A stretch of DNA of 64,000 nt from Acanthacorydalis orientalis. Its lineage: Eukaryota > Arthropoda > Insecta > Megaloptera > Corydalidae. Positions 20,652 to 32,571 of the stretch are shown here, piece after piece. Each line of letters begins with the position of its first letter. Position 1 is the first letter of the stretch. A program made the translations under genes and the position numbers. The stretch covers positions 4,016,461 to 4,080,460 of the forward strand of contig CM068313.1 of the NCBI GenBank assembly GCA_034766995.1. Reading direction: 5' to 3'. The notes under the pieces are model-generated. The model had not been told where the DNA came from. It made no database searches and saw only the letters and a list, made by a program, of their open reading frames with translations.

Positions 20652-20741
20652 CTCGTCTAAATCTTTTGTCCTGCGCTTAGTACGCCACTTTTTTTTCAAA
20701 TGCGTATCGCCGTAATGATATTTTTTCCGTTTATAAACCAT
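20652..20741 (-). CDS. ZNF593: ZNF593/Bud20-like zinc-finger protein, exon 1 with start codon
   Basis: ATG at 20741-20739; donor GACGAG|GTTTTT at 20652; 30 codons. Encodes MVYKRKKYHYGDTHLKKKWR followed by TKRRTKDLDE, the highly basic N-terminus typical of insect ZNF593 proteins ('..KKYH.GDTHL..KWRT.RRTKDLD'). The whole protein is 133 residues, the usual size. Its promoter region is shared head-to-head with ARID2. Confidence 0.92.
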
Positions 20742-21665
20742 AGTAAGACTTCATCAATAACGTGGTTTCGAGATACTTTATCTATGGTGGTTTCGATTCT
20801 GTACACGTATGTTGATCTAAACTGTAAGAAGTAATTATTGAATGCTTTATTTGTCGTTCAGAATAGATTAAAAAAACAACATAAAATTAAATAAATTATA
20901 TGGCGTCTAAGGGTTATAGGATATGTTTTAAGGTTATGTAAATTTGTAGATATTTGAATTTTTTTAATTTTGATAAGAAGTATATGATTATATTATGTAA
21001 CTTCGTATCTAATGAGGTGTATTTGAATTACTAATCACCTTTTACTTAAAATAATGCAAAAAATTATTTTCTGAACGTAATAACGTGCAGCACTTGTCTG
21101 TAAAAGGAGTCGGAGGGAGAAGGAGAGATGGTGCAACATATCGGTTTAACTGTTTGTTTTCTATAGTAATACTCGCTGTGATTTTGATTGCTTTTATAGA
21201 TGTTTTTTTAAAAAAAAAGCTGGATCAATGATTATCATTGAGAGGGAGTGTAATTTAATCAGGATGTTTTATTTTACAATTGAATTGGGATCTGTTGTCG
21301 GTTACAAGCGGGGTACAAAACGCCACTGTAGCATATCCTATCTTTACCGACTGTGCAGCCAAGCATCGTTGCTTCTTTGTCGATACAACAGTATGCTAAA
21401 AGACCGCTTGATGGTGCGCTTACCCTCGATGGCTTTCGTCGACCGTCGAAAATGTAAATGGCCATCCGCTAGTTGAAAATCACAAGTTATTTTCGAAAGG
21501 ACCGTCGCGTTCGCCTCGTGGACCGGTGATGCGATTGCGAGGACCGCACGATATCGGTGTGAAAAAAATTGTTGCACGGCAGACACAAGTTCGTACGCGG
21601 CGCACGGACCGTAAATGCCAAGTGTTGTGCTAGACGTTTCGCGGTTTCTACCAATTTTCAATCCG

Positions 21666-21678
21666 GCCGCCATGTTTC
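21666..21678 (-). promoter_or_regulatory. YY1/Pho-type binding site
   Basis: GCCGCCATGTTTC reads GAAACATGGCGGC on the minus strand, close to the YY1/Pho consensus AANATGGCGGC that marks many metazoan housekeeping promoters near the transcription start. Motif match only. Confidence 0.4.
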
Positions 21679-22037
21679 TCTAGTATGTCTTGTCAAGCAT
21701 CATGGGTTAAGACGACAAGTCCGCTGTGCGTGTACATTCGTGTGTAGCTATGTGTAAATAAATCGGTGTGCCGTTTTCTCATACGGGAAAATCAAATCTG
21801 TGTGCCGTTTGATCCGCTCGTTCGTGTGCGAAAAGTCAGGAATGTATCTGCGCATTATTAGAGTGAGTGCAACGTCGTCCTAGCGCAGGGAGTCGGCTAC
21901 TGGCGAGCAAGCCGATTGCTAGCCAACCCTATAGCTACTTGTGCGGGAGTTGAACAATATCCGACGTCGGTTAGGCCCCAACTGCTATCTTTCGCGGTGT
22001 ATCTATTATTCTCTGGGTACGCTACACTCATTCGAAT

Positions 22038-22088
22038 ATGCTGATAATCGAATGCATTGTGCTAACACGTGTAGTGGTGCAGTTATAA
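22038..22088 (+). promoter_or_regulatory. uORF in the ARID2 leader
   Basis: A 16-codon ATG..TAA frame ending 24 nt before the ARID2 start. A second upstream ATG at 22052 opens a different frame that overlaps the ARID2 start. If both are in the mature leader they would restrain translation of the main ORF. Confidence 0.4.
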
Positions 22089-22112
22089 AGTTGTGTGTGG
22101 TGCTGTGCTACT

Positions 22113-22204
22113 ATGGCCAAAATTCTCGACAAGGACCCTGTAGTGTACAATCGGGAGCGAGATGTGTTTATGCGAGATCTTCAGCACTTCCACGACACCC
22201 GGGG
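22113..22204 (+). CDS. ARID2: ARID2/BAP170 homologue, exon 1
   Basis: ATG at 22113 in good context (A at -3, G at +4). Encodes MAKILDKDPVVYNRERDVFM then RDLQHFHDTRG; donor GGGG|GTGAGT at 22204 leaves two bases of the last Gly codon. This is the start of the ARID domain (L..FH..RG) of the PBAP/PBAF SWI-SNF subunit ARID2, called BAP170 in flies, which contributes DNA binding and complex targeting. An N-terminus this close to the ARID is typical of ARID2 and unlike ARID1. Confidence 0.9.
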
Positions 22205-22353
22205 GTGAGTTCGCTAGCCGTTATTTTTTTCTTCTTGTTGTTAATGTAACGAACGCGATGCCCCGTACATTTATTTCAACCGCATATAACATGTTCAACA
22301 CATCTTGGTTCAAACGTATGTCTTTTTGCAATTATGACCGTCATGTTTTTCAG

Positions 22354-22447
22354 AACGAAATTCCGTCGACCTCCCGCAATTAGTGGCCACGAAATAGACC
22401 TCTATTTACTCTATAACATTGTAACGGCCAAAGGAGGATGGGTGAAG
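22354..22447 (+). CDS. ARID2: ARID2/BAP170 homologue, exon 2
   Basis: Acceptor GTTTTTCAG at 22353, donor GTGAAG|GTAAGT at 22447, phase 0. Encodes TKFRRPPAISGHEIDLYLLY then NIVTAKGGWVK, the ARID segment 'P...G.E.DL..LY..V...GG..KV'. The following exon (the rest of the ARID, 'LRYLE.YE') was looked for by eye to the window end and not found. Either the next intron exceeds 41 kb or I missed a diverged exon. Confidence 0.92.
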
Positions 22448-22635
22448 GTAAGTCACTGATCATTTTTATTTTTCATTTATCGTCACACACGCCTCACACC
22501 CTTCGCCGCTTCGGGCTATTGTATACGAACGCAATTAAAGGTTCCAATCACGTTTTTAACTCTGTGCATCTGCATTGTTTATGTATCAAATTTATACAGA
22601 TTTTCATATTCTTTCAATACACACACACACGCATG

Positions 22636-22667
<32 letters not shown>

Positions 22668-23000
22668 GTACATACATACATATTTCTATAACATGTATAT
22701 AGAAATAACGTACACACACAAACCTAATTTAAAATAATTACCATTAATAAAAATAATGTATTTACATAGTTCAGTTGGTGATAATCGAAATTGTTAACAA
22801 ATTATATTTTTTCCTCTGTATGTACATACTGTAAATATGAGTGTATTATCTGTCATGAATATAAAATGACTTATTTATTTTTTTTAAATGTAAATCGTTA
22901 TCAATTCATATAAAATTGTTTTTAACTTTTCATTAATTTTTTACGTACTAAGCTTCTCCATTGCAAGTCAGTTTATTTTTTAAAAAAACCTTTTAATTGT
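22448..23000 (+). other. Start of ARID2 intron 2
   Basis: Holds a short (CA)n/(TA)n tract at about 22618-22662. No other feature seen. Confidence 0.5.
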
Positions 23001-24600
23001 GTACACAATTGAAATTATTAGAGGGGGTTGAAATCAGATTTATTTTTGTAATCTGTATTTAATCGTGGTTTTATTTAATTCTGTGCTGTTCAATTTGAAT
23101 TGGCTTAAGTCATGTATTAGAATAATGTGAATTATATATGGAATTTGTGTGTGAAAGGATTAACACCAAATCGAAATATATTTGAAAATGAATGCCACTA
23201 AATACTATATTTTGATGTATAGAATCGAAAAATCTAATTATTTCGAAATAAGATGTATGAGTTAAGCCACTTTCTAAAATTTGTTTTGAAAAGAAATTTT
23301 TATTACTCGTGTGCCAAAAATCGAAAATATGAAAGAGATGACGTGAAGTGATTACAATTTTGAATAAAATTAAATATATTTTCAATTAATTGTTTTACTT
23401 GTAATTTTGTTAATTGTAGTTTATGTTTAATACGTTTAAGATGATATTTTTATCAAATGTGTGAAAAAAGTCGAAATTATTAACTAAGAGTGTACTTGAA
23501 ACGATTATAACTTTGAGAAAAAACAGGATATATTTTCATTTGATTTTTTTTAGCTTATATTTAATGCTGCATCATTTTGTTTGGAAGAAATCTAGGTCAA
23601 ATTCGTGTAGAATGATTTTGTTAGAGAGGGTTGTACTTAAGTGATTACAAACTTCAAGAAAACTTGTTGAAATGTAATGTTTTTTTTTAAATGTAGTTTT
23701 AATTTCAGTTCAAATGTTATTATTCTGTTTAAGACATGTTTGTTATTAAATGTGTGAAAAAAATGGAAATTTTTGAATAAGGGTTTTACATGAAATGATT
23801 ACAAGTTTATAGAGAACGAAAGATTTGTTTTTTTTTTAAATTTTTTCAGTCTATTTTTCTAATTTTGTAATTTTGTTAAATTGTAATATAAGTTTGTTTA
23901 GAAGATATTTTGATATAAAAAAATGGAATGACCATAAAAAATTGATATTACACATAGGGTTGTATTTGAAATAGTTACAAATTTTAAAAAAGCAATATGT
24001 ATTTTTATTAATTTTTTTGGCCTATGTTTAATAGCCATTATTTCGTTGGCTAATGTTTTATATTTTTGATTATGAAGACATTTTTATTGCAAATTTAAAA
24101 AAAGTAGAATTTCATACTAGAAATGATTACGGCTTTGAAAAAATTGAGAGATCTTTTCGTTTATTTTTTTATTCTTAATTTAATAATCCACGATTTATTT
24201 TTATTGTCTTATAATTCTATTTTGATGATATTGTTCAAGTCTATGAAAAATAGAAATTATTAAAGAGGGTTATTCTTGAAATTATCATAAATTAAAAAAA
24301 ATATATTAATTTACTTAACCTGTATTTAATAAACTATGATTATAATTGTAATGCGTTTTTATTTTTTTAAAAAATTAATCTAATTTACTAAGAATGGAAA
24401 TTATTGAGTAAGGTTGTATTTGAAATGAATACAACTTGGAAGAAAACAAGAGATATTTTCATTTAATTTTTATCTTTCTTGGTCAAATATGTGAAGAATG
24501 AAAAGTTATTCGATTAGATTTGTGCTCGAAATGATTAGTTTTAAAATGCTTATCTCTATATTTGATAAACGACGATTTTTATTTTATTATCATTCATACT
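23000..24600. repeat. Degenerate ~150-bp tandem array
   Basis: A motif like 'gaaattatt.a..aagggttgta.ttgaaatgattacaa', followed by 'ttttcatttaattttt' and 'ttaatg..cattatttgtt', recurs near 23010, 23471, 23608, 23766, 23937, 24098, 24254, 24395 and 24500. Spacings are roughly 105-170 bp, averaging about 150. Units are strongly diverged. Short minus ORFs inside (e.g. 23110-23385) are incidental. Confidence 0.6.
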
Positions 24601-24686
24601 GAGTAAAAATTAAATCTCGATCCACAAATATATATAAATTCCGGTTTTAACAGCCACTTGAAAAAATACATAATTCGAAGTCAAAT

Positions 24687-25200
24687 CTATTAGGCATTCA
24701 AATTAATTCGGAGCCTTTTTTAATAAAGAAAATGAATGTTTATGAAAGAATAGAATACATTTCAATTGTCAAAATATCTATTATTTTGTATAAATTTGCT
24801 CCATCTTTCCGTTAATTGACGAATCCCTTATCGAAAAAAGATGGCGGGTTTTAGTCAATCAAGTCATAATGCTTTTTCGGATCTTTTTCACTGTTTTAAC
24901 ATTTTTTTTATGTGTCATGCGTCACAACACCTTCCCCCAAAGCTGCAAAAGTCATTCCCGCGGCTTCAGCAGCAATTTTTTTCAACTGAAATGCAAAAAG
25001 TATTCATTGTCTGATATGTTGATTTTCGGACGCAGTCGTATTCACTACTCCTTTGTGAGGTTATGCAAACTACTTGGGTAAGATGTATAGTGTTTTTAAA
25101 TGTTAAGGTTGGCACCTCATAATCTTTGAACGACGAGAAAATATTCTAATTTAAAACAGAGTTATGATTGATTCAATTTAAAGGCAGTGAATTAATTTTT
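24687..25200 (-). mobile_element. ~0.5-kb mariner-derived MITE, full copy
   Basis: Starts 'caaattaattcggagccttt' and ends 'aggcagtgaattaattttta'. The middle contains 'gcgtcacaacacctt', 'gcggcttcagcagcaatttt' and 'tgtttttaaatgttaaggtt', all shared with copies at 7.3 and 62.2 kb. Minus-strand translation again shows mariner N- and C-terminal scraps joined (..AAEAAG.., FFDKGF), so the catalytic core is missing. Confidence 0.7.
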
Positions 25201-25782
25201 ATACTTAGTAAAAATGTATTTCAATCTTGATATAAAAAGAGAAAGAATATCTCGGGTTGGACGATATTCAACTTACGAAATGAAACTTACTCTTGATGTT
25301 TTTCTCGTGTTTTAATTCATAGTTGGATACGTGCTACTTTTTGCCGTCTTCCGTCTGTTATTTAGTAGACGGATTTCAGAACATCCGCGTGATTTTCTTT
25401 TTGTTTCTTTTAAGGGATGATTTTTGTTTCGAATAATTTTTAATTATCTAAGCATAGTTTATAATTTTTCAGATTTTTTTACACCGGATTTAAATAAATT
25501 TGTATCTATTCTTACAATATTTAATTGTAATTAATGAGAATGTTTTCTTTTACATATAAATCGTTAATCTAACAATATCATTAACTTTATTTTTTTTTAA
25601 AAAAAAAGATATTTGGAAAATAATAAATATTACTGAACGTTTTTATGAGAAAAATATTTGGAGTTGTGACTTTGTCTACAATTTTATTCTAGATAAAAAA
25701 TTACTCCTCATTATAATCAATTTTTGTTCTTTTAATTATAAATAATTAAGTTTGTCACAGTATTAGTTTGGACACTGTGCCT

Positions 25783-26090
25783 AAATTCATTTTCAAATAT
25801 GAATCTACCACTCGTTTCACATATTACACATTTTTTTTCTAACGAAAAGAGATGTTGGTATGAGGATGATGGTATCGTTATCGAAATACATTTCGGTGAC
25901 GATGCTGTCATCCTCAGAGTACTAAAATGCAGAAAAATCTGATTTGTGTATATTTGTGTGTACATCATCTGCTCGATGATGATGGAATTGTCGAAACGTT
26001 TGTAATCAATATTCCAAGATAATTATGTAATATTTTTAATCAGAAAGAATTGTTGTTTGTACGATGAGTGAAAAAGTAATTTGTGAATAC
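25783..26090. repeat. Foldback MITE, family A, complete copy
   Basis: The left arm starts 'ttcattttcaaatatgaatc'. The core 'gatgatggtatcgttatcga' is mirrored by 'gacgatgctgtcatcctc'. The right arm closes 'gaattgttgtttgtacgatg' and 'aagtaatttgtga'. About 300 bp. Confidence 0.6.
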
Positions 26091-26888
26091 ATTTTATATA
26101 TTATTTCTATACACAAAATCATTTTTTTCGAGTGAATTAATCCACAGCATTTTTTTTCAAACATTTATCAGTTGATTAATTTTATTTTTTTTAGTCTGGT
26201 TGTTTTTTTTTTAAAGAAAATTCCATCGCTTTAGAATCGAATTACATGCAACTTTAACATTTCGTATACATAAAAAGAATTTATTTTATGAATTGGTTGT
26301 ATAAAATAGTTACAGAATCATTAGTGGTATTTTTAATTCGCATTTGTGTTCCGGTACTAATGACAGTTATCGACGCACCTTTAAACTCCAAATAACCAAC
26401 AAGTCATAAATTAATTTTACATTCATTCTATAAAACAAAACTGTTAATTGATTAATTATTGATCATTTGCTTGTTGCTTATTTGTACTTCTATAGCGATA
26501 CAATTATCCTCAGAAAATGCATAAAGTATTTTTTTTTACAAACGAATTAACACCTGAAGAGAAACTTTTATTAATTTGTTTCCATTTATGTTGTCCGTTT
26601 TCGTACGCGGATGAACATTCAGATACCAATCCCATCGTTTTCAGAAAGCAGCACCGAAAATCTGATAATTATTGCTACGAAAGAATACAAATCATCAAAT
26701 CAGCATTCCAAACGAAACTCTAGTTTCAGTTTATGATTTCGTGTGTTTACAAACATCTTCTTAGCCACTAGACCATGGAACTGTGTTGATATTTGAAATT
26801 CGTCTTACTTTCGAGAAGAGATTTTGATTACCATTGTAAATAGAAACATGTATCTGCCATATTTGTAAATAATGTATAAATATTTTAT

Positions 26889-26926
<38 letters not shown>

Positions 26927-27226
26927 TTTCATCATGAAACGTTGCAATTTTCTGTATTGCCAGTTTTAAAATATCAATTATTTTAAACTGAACTAGTATT
27001 TGTTTCTGTAATAAGATGTAATATTGTTATTAATTTGTTTCGATTGATTTTATCGAAGCATTATGTAATATTCGACCTTAATTTTCTTAATAGATAGTAC
27101 GAAATATGTTTCATGAATTAATTTCAAGGTAAATGAAAACAGCAATACAAGATAATGAAATTATGGAATATTTTTCTTGTTTGTTTAATAAATTCTTTCT
27201 ATAAAACTAGTACTCTTTCTCTCTAC

Positions 27227-27228
<2 letters not shown>
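26091..27228 (+). other. ARID2 intron 2 segment
   Basis: Partial family A sequence near 26430-26520 ('aattattgatcatttgcttg', 'tctatagcgatacaattatc'), a (TA)n tract near 26896-26922, otherwise AT-rich DNA. The 68-codon ORF at 26517-26723 starts inside the MITE remnant and is not convincing. Confidence 0.45.

Positions 27229-27292
<64 letters not shown>
27229..27292. repeat. (TA)n microsatellite
   Basis: About 64 bp of TA. Confidence 0.95.
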
Positions 27293-27295
<3 letters not shown>

Positions 27296-29878
27296 GTGTT
27301 CAACCCTTTATTGGGAAGATTCAGAGCGTTTTATTTACATCGCATGTAAGAAAATTTCTTTTTTACTTAATTTTAAATTTATTTTCCTGTGCCAATCAGA
27401 TCTTCAATTTTCATTTAATATAATTTTTATTAATATTGTCTTAAGCTCTAATGAAATTACAATTGATCAACCCTTTTTTTAGTTAGTGAAGTGAAAGAAA
27501 AAGTTATTTTTTAAAATAACATTTGTTATCGTTGTTCTCCCATGTGTCTTATTTAGCATCGTTTTAATAAAATTCTTGATACCACTACTCTTATTCTTTG
27601 TTTTCTATGACTATTCTACACATGCGTGCCAACTAATTTATTATTTTTAAAAAAATGATTATCAAATGGACAAATAGACAGCCTAGTACAATATTTAGAC
27701 ATTTATTAACAGCAATAAAACTTAAAAACTACACAGTCCTTGCAGAAGATCGATCGTAGAGAACGAGAATTCTAGAATAGTGACCTCAAGGATTAAAAAA
27801 GACTATGCGATCATTATCATTTCTTGAACAATCGTCAAACATCTTGTGATTTGATTTGATCAAACATCTTGTGGTTAGTGAGGTGAAAGAACAGTTCATT
27901 GAATTTAGCCAGCGTTTCAGAACTGCATTGTGAATCATTCTGTACCCAGTCTGACTAATTATTTAACTAAATTTCGAATTTATGACCAATAGTTCTTTGA
28001 AATATATTTCGATGCGTACAGCACTGGACAGTTTTAAATCCACTGGCATGTGTACATATTGCTAATTGTTTCGAGGCAGCAATTTATTTCCACTTTATAA
28101 TTGAAATATGAGAATTATTTATTTACAGTTATTTATGTTGTAAGCATTTGTAATAAAACATGATTTACATTTCTAGAAAAATTTATGAAATTATGCATGT
28201 GAATATGAAAATAGTAAATAAAATAGTACCTAAACGAACATAAATTGTCGTTGCAGTGTTGAAAATACAGGATTATTATAGTCGAACAGGTATAGCGTGA
28301 ATTTCAGTTAATCCAGGCAAAATATCAACACGTTGATAATATTATTAACTCTCGCTGCATCGACCTCGATGTATATAATAAATACAATTTCTGTGCAGGT
28401 ATTATTTATCGATTTGTTTTTCAAGCGTTTCGGTCGACTTGTGCAGTAATAATGATAATGATATGCAGAGGATTTCGTACGTTATCTAATTATGGTGTAC
28501 ATTAAACGACTGCAACGATCATATATGTGTTCAGATCGATTTTCGATACAGAATCGATGGTGCGCGCGTTCTTCGTTCGGTCGTACAGAAGATCGGCCAG
28601 TGTTCCGTTTGAATAATTCAAGGTCTTGTGGAATGTACGATTTCAGAATCGTTACGTGTATAATAAATACCTGTAATGTATATGTTTTTATAAAATCATC
28701 AACGGATTGAGATATTACTTGCACATTTCACATGGCTATAGAGATATTATATTCGGTTGATTAACAAGTTATATAAAATCTTGAAGCAAACTATAACTAT
28801 TGTTTAATAGTAGATGCTGTTTTTATCTCTGTTTAAAATTTGGTAAAAAGTCTAAAGATGTGTTAAAATTACCTTTTTGCATATAAAAATTAATTCCATC
28901 GTAAAATTTCCATAAAACAATATTTTTTTCTTATTTTTCGTGTAGACCACCTCCTCGCAACACCCCTCTCCCCGTTACACTCAACAAGTAGCGCGTTTAC
29001 CATTTTCATTCTCGATTATTTTCGAATTTCCATTCCATTCCGGTGTTTTGCGAATCGTCATGTTCATCGATTCCAATGAAACAGTAATTGGTCACGGCCA
29101 GTTGTCTATTGGTCTCTCCAAATGTACTCCTAAGCAGGGTATCAAGTTTCAGAATACAGAACACTAATCAATTATGAATATCGAGTACACAGAAGTTGTA
29201 GTATAAGTTTATAATAAGTTACAGTAAGTTTTCTTTTCAGTTATCACTATTTTCACGTTTTTTTTAAAAACAAAAAATAAATTTTATTAGAAAATATCTA
29301 TATTTTGCTTTTCATTTAAAAATTGTTGGTTGAGGGAATGAAGCAAGTAGGGGGAGAGCCCCTGAGCTCATATAAGGGGGAGGGAGTTTGCTAGGTTTAA
29401 TAAAAATGAATTCAGGATTAATAATTTTTTTTTTAAATAAAAATTTAGAAAACTGCAACGAATTTTGTAAGCTATATTTTGTTATAAAATGAATATTCGA
29501 GACGATTATATGACATGTCTTTGATACTAAAATATATTTTTTATAAATATTCGATCTGAAGTTATAGAAGAACGTTCCTAATTAGAGTGCAGATTTTTTT
29601 ATTAATAAAGTGTTTTTTTTTCGATATAGTAAATGTTCTTAATTTGTATTTATTTCTTAGTTCTTATTCGTACTAAAAATCTTTTAAACAAATATAACAC
29701 ATACCTTTTTAGATTATTTTTCTGTATTTATAGGCATATTTCATTGTACTTTTGTAGAATAGTAAGCGTCATTTGATTCGTACGTCAAGAATTAATCAGT
29801 TATATATTTGTTATATAATCGTATATTTTTCCAAATTCATTTAAACTTTGTATATATATATATACATATATGTATACA
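27293..29878 (+). other. ARID2 intron 2 segment without recognised genes
   Basis: Two less AT-rich patches stand out: about 28400-28720 and 28930-29160 ('cacctcctcgcaacaccc', 'tggtcacggccagttgtct'). Neither has a convincing ORF; they could be regulatory or old repeats. Near 27720-27800 'agtgacctcaaggatt' resembles the foldback element at 36.9 kb. Confidence 0.4.
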
Positions 29879-29879
29879 C

Positions 29880-30206
29880 CTAACCCTCGATTTACATGGT
29901 AGATTGGTTCCTGCAAAGTACCGCGTAAATCGAAGTCGTGCAATTCGAGTCCACATCTCATATTAAAAACAAGGGATAGGTTTTACAAATCTGCAATGAA
30001 ACAATATTTATTTTCAATAAAACTAGAGAATATATTTTATACATTAATTCGAAACACCTTAGAGCGAATGTGTTTTAAAATTTATTTTTTTGGTAATTCT
30101 GTACCGTGTTAAACTGAAATAGTGTGTAAATGGAAATTTTTTCGCATTCCTTCAACCGTGTTGAACCGAAATCGGGCAATTAGAGTAGCGTGTAAATCAA
30201 GAGTTG

Positions 30207-30207
<1 letters not shown>
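29880..30207. mobile_element. Candidate MITE next to (TA)n
   Basis: Left end 'aaccctcgatttacatggta'; the right end, reverse-complemented, is 'acaactcttgatttacacgc', a ~20-bp imperfect inverted repeat about 325 bp apart. The right end abuts a long (TA)n tract. No ORF. Confidence 0.45.

Positions 30208-30209
<2 letters not shown>

Positions 30210-30290
<81 letters not shown>
30210..30290. repeat. (TA)n microsatellite
   Basis: About 80 bp of TA grading into 'catatacacacatacac'. Confidence 0.95.
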
Positions 30291-30296
<6 letters not shown>

Positions 30297-30398
30297 CACA
30301 CATACACACCCAGCACTGTTCGACTAGTTGGTTAGATCAATCTACTTGTATATTCAAATAAATTAAGGTACAAAAAAAATGAGTAACATAGACTAGAA

Positions 30399-30400
<2 letters not shown>

Positions 30401-30446
<46 letters not shown>
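30401..30446. repeat. (TA)n microsatellite
   Basis: About 45 bp of TA, followed by a short TAGA/TACA compound tract and a (GA)n run near 30488. Confidence 0.9.
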
Positions 30447-30454
<8 letters not shown>

Positions 30455-31423
30455 GATAGATATACATACATACATATACATATATTCAGAGAGAGAGAGA
30501 CGAAATATCAGAAATTATAAACGTGCCAACAGTTCAATCTTAAAAAAATGATGGAAAATTATTGGTTCACAAACAAAATCTTGACCGGCTAACAAATTCT
30601 TGTATATAATTGACTAAAAACGAAATAATAAAATATGAATGGCTAAGAATTAACTATTAAAACTAAATAATTAGGTATCCTATCATAAATCCACTTACGT
30701 ACCAACAAGTTGACCTATAAATATTAATAATTAACGATAACAAAGTTGAGAAAACTTAAGTACAGATAAATCAGTTCCATCTTATCATAGCTACTCAGTG
30801 TACATTTTCATCAATTTACATTTTACCAAATATTTGATTAAACGTTCAAATATATTACTTGTGACATAAAAAATCATGGCTTATATATGTATATATATAT
30901 ATAAACATACATTACATAAAGATAAGAGATACGGTTACTTCACTGATAACAAAACTTGTTATATCTATAAAATATATACACAACGATTCAAAAAGCCGAC
31001 AATTTATTCAATAGCTTTATACAAAATAAAAAAATAAAAAAACAATATTCGCATGTAATTCTAACAAGAAGGACGAACACATAGCTGTGTCTGATAAAAA
31101 CGAATTGTCACCGATTATTATATTTATATCGAATCAAAACTATTAAACATGAAATTAAAATATCAATCATCGCCGTACACGTAATCTAGAATTAAAACGC
31201 TGACTGTCTATCTGTTTTAATTTATTCGCACAGGCTAGACAAGTTTTAAAATTCGTAATAATCTCTTCGAAATATAAAAACAAGGGCGCGCTCTTTATCT
31301 AGATGACGTGTGTGTGTGTCGCGGCACAAATGGTCAGTCATAAAAGTAAGGGTGACCGAATGTCCGTTTGGTTCGCATGCGATATTGGAAAGAAAGGACC
31401 GTTGTGTTAATAACGTTACACTT

Positions 31424-31427
<4 letters not shown>

Positions 31428-31496
<69 letters not shown>
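31428..31496. repeat. (TA)n microsatellite
   Basis: About 69 bp of TA. Confidence 0.95.
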
Positions 31497-31499
<3 letters not shown>

Positions 31500-31806
31500 C
31501 GCTATGTGAAACATTATATGTTCCATATTAACAACAACTAAATATTATTTTTAACATGTTTACAAGTCCGTTCACATCTGCCATTTTTATTAGGAACTTA
31601 TTAACAGACTGAAATGTCAAATATACAGAATGATAGTAAGTCATATGTAATAATCGAATTTAACAAATGTAATCGATTAAGTGTAAATGAAGGTTACTTT
31701 TTAAACTGCCATACGGTTGCTGATATTAAAAAAGAACATTATTTTTTATCAAGGTTTTATATATATATATATATATATACATACATATATACACACATGT
31801 ATACAC

Positions 31807-32113
31807 ATAAACTTGGGTCTCTTTTTAGACGGTTTTTTTAACACGATTTAGTTACAGTTACACGATTTTTTAACATGTTATATTCACCTTTACACGTTTT
31901 TTTCCACACGTTTTACCTACTTTTGCGGGTTTCACAGAAAATACCATGAAAATCACGAGTACCCTATACGAATATTTCAAATAATTGTCTTAAATGTACT
32001 GTACATTTTTTTTAAATTACTGTATATTTTTTAAAAAATTGCTGTATATTTTTGCATAACTTACACAATTTTTTTGCACGGTACGCATTCACCGTGTAAA
32101 AAAACACCCAAGT
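31807..32113. mobile_element. ~305-bp MITE between simple repeats
   Basis: Left end 'aaacttgggtctctttttag', right end 'gtgtaaaaaaacacccaagt', inverted copies of each other. TA/CA repeat on both sides. The internal sequence has repeated 'acacgttttt' motifs. No coding capacity; superfamily not assigned. Confidence 0.5.
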
Positions 32114-32120
32114 GTGTGTA

Positions 32121-32174
<54 letters not shown>

Positions 32175-32228
32175 TACATACATACATACATACATATAAT
32201 CAAAATTATCAACAAATAATATATAAAA

Positions 32229-32474
32229 TAACACGTTGCAACAATAATCTATCTGCGAGAATGTATGTATAAGGACATAATAACATATGTTTATATATAT
32301 ATATAAATAAGCAAATCCATGACGTCGTCTTATTTATTTGAGACGTGGCTTTTATGATACCCAAATACATTTATTGTTTCATTTCGTTACATGTCATGAT
32401 TGTAATTGACACGTGGGTGGGCATCGCAAGCCGGGAGAAGTTGGTGAGCATAGCAAGTAGAAGGCGAAGACCCT

Positions 32475-32480
<6 letters not shown>
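32229..32480 (-). repeat. Dispersed repeat family B (inverted copy)
   Basis: Reverse complement of the repeats at 43.35-43.96 kb. Shared blocks include 'tttgggtatcataaaagcca', 'aatgaaacaataaa', 'cgacgtcatgg' and a 'cttgcgatgcccacccac' end next to a (TA)n tract. Family unknown. Confidence 0.55.

Positions 32481-32521
<41 letters not shown>
32476..32521. repeat. (TA)n microsatellite
   Basis: About 45 bp of TA, followed by CA/TA mixed repeat to about 32563. Confidence 0.95.
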
Positions 32522-32522
<1 letters not shown>

Positions 32523-32571
32523 AATACATATACACACATATATATATATACACACACACACACATTTATAC

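Larger units (their letters stand above)
20742..22112. promoter_or_regulatory. Bidirectional ZNF593/ARID2 promoter and ARID2 5' leader
   Basis: The 1.37 kb between two divergent start codons. From about 21.25 kb it becomes much richer in G/C and CpG than the rest of the window ('gaccgtcgcgttcgcctcgt', 'gttcgtacgcggcgcacgga'), as expected for a housekeeping promoter and first exon. It contains a GCCGCCATGTTT element and upstream ATGs. No TATA box was assigned. Transcription start sites cannot be placed from sequence. Confidence 0.55.
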
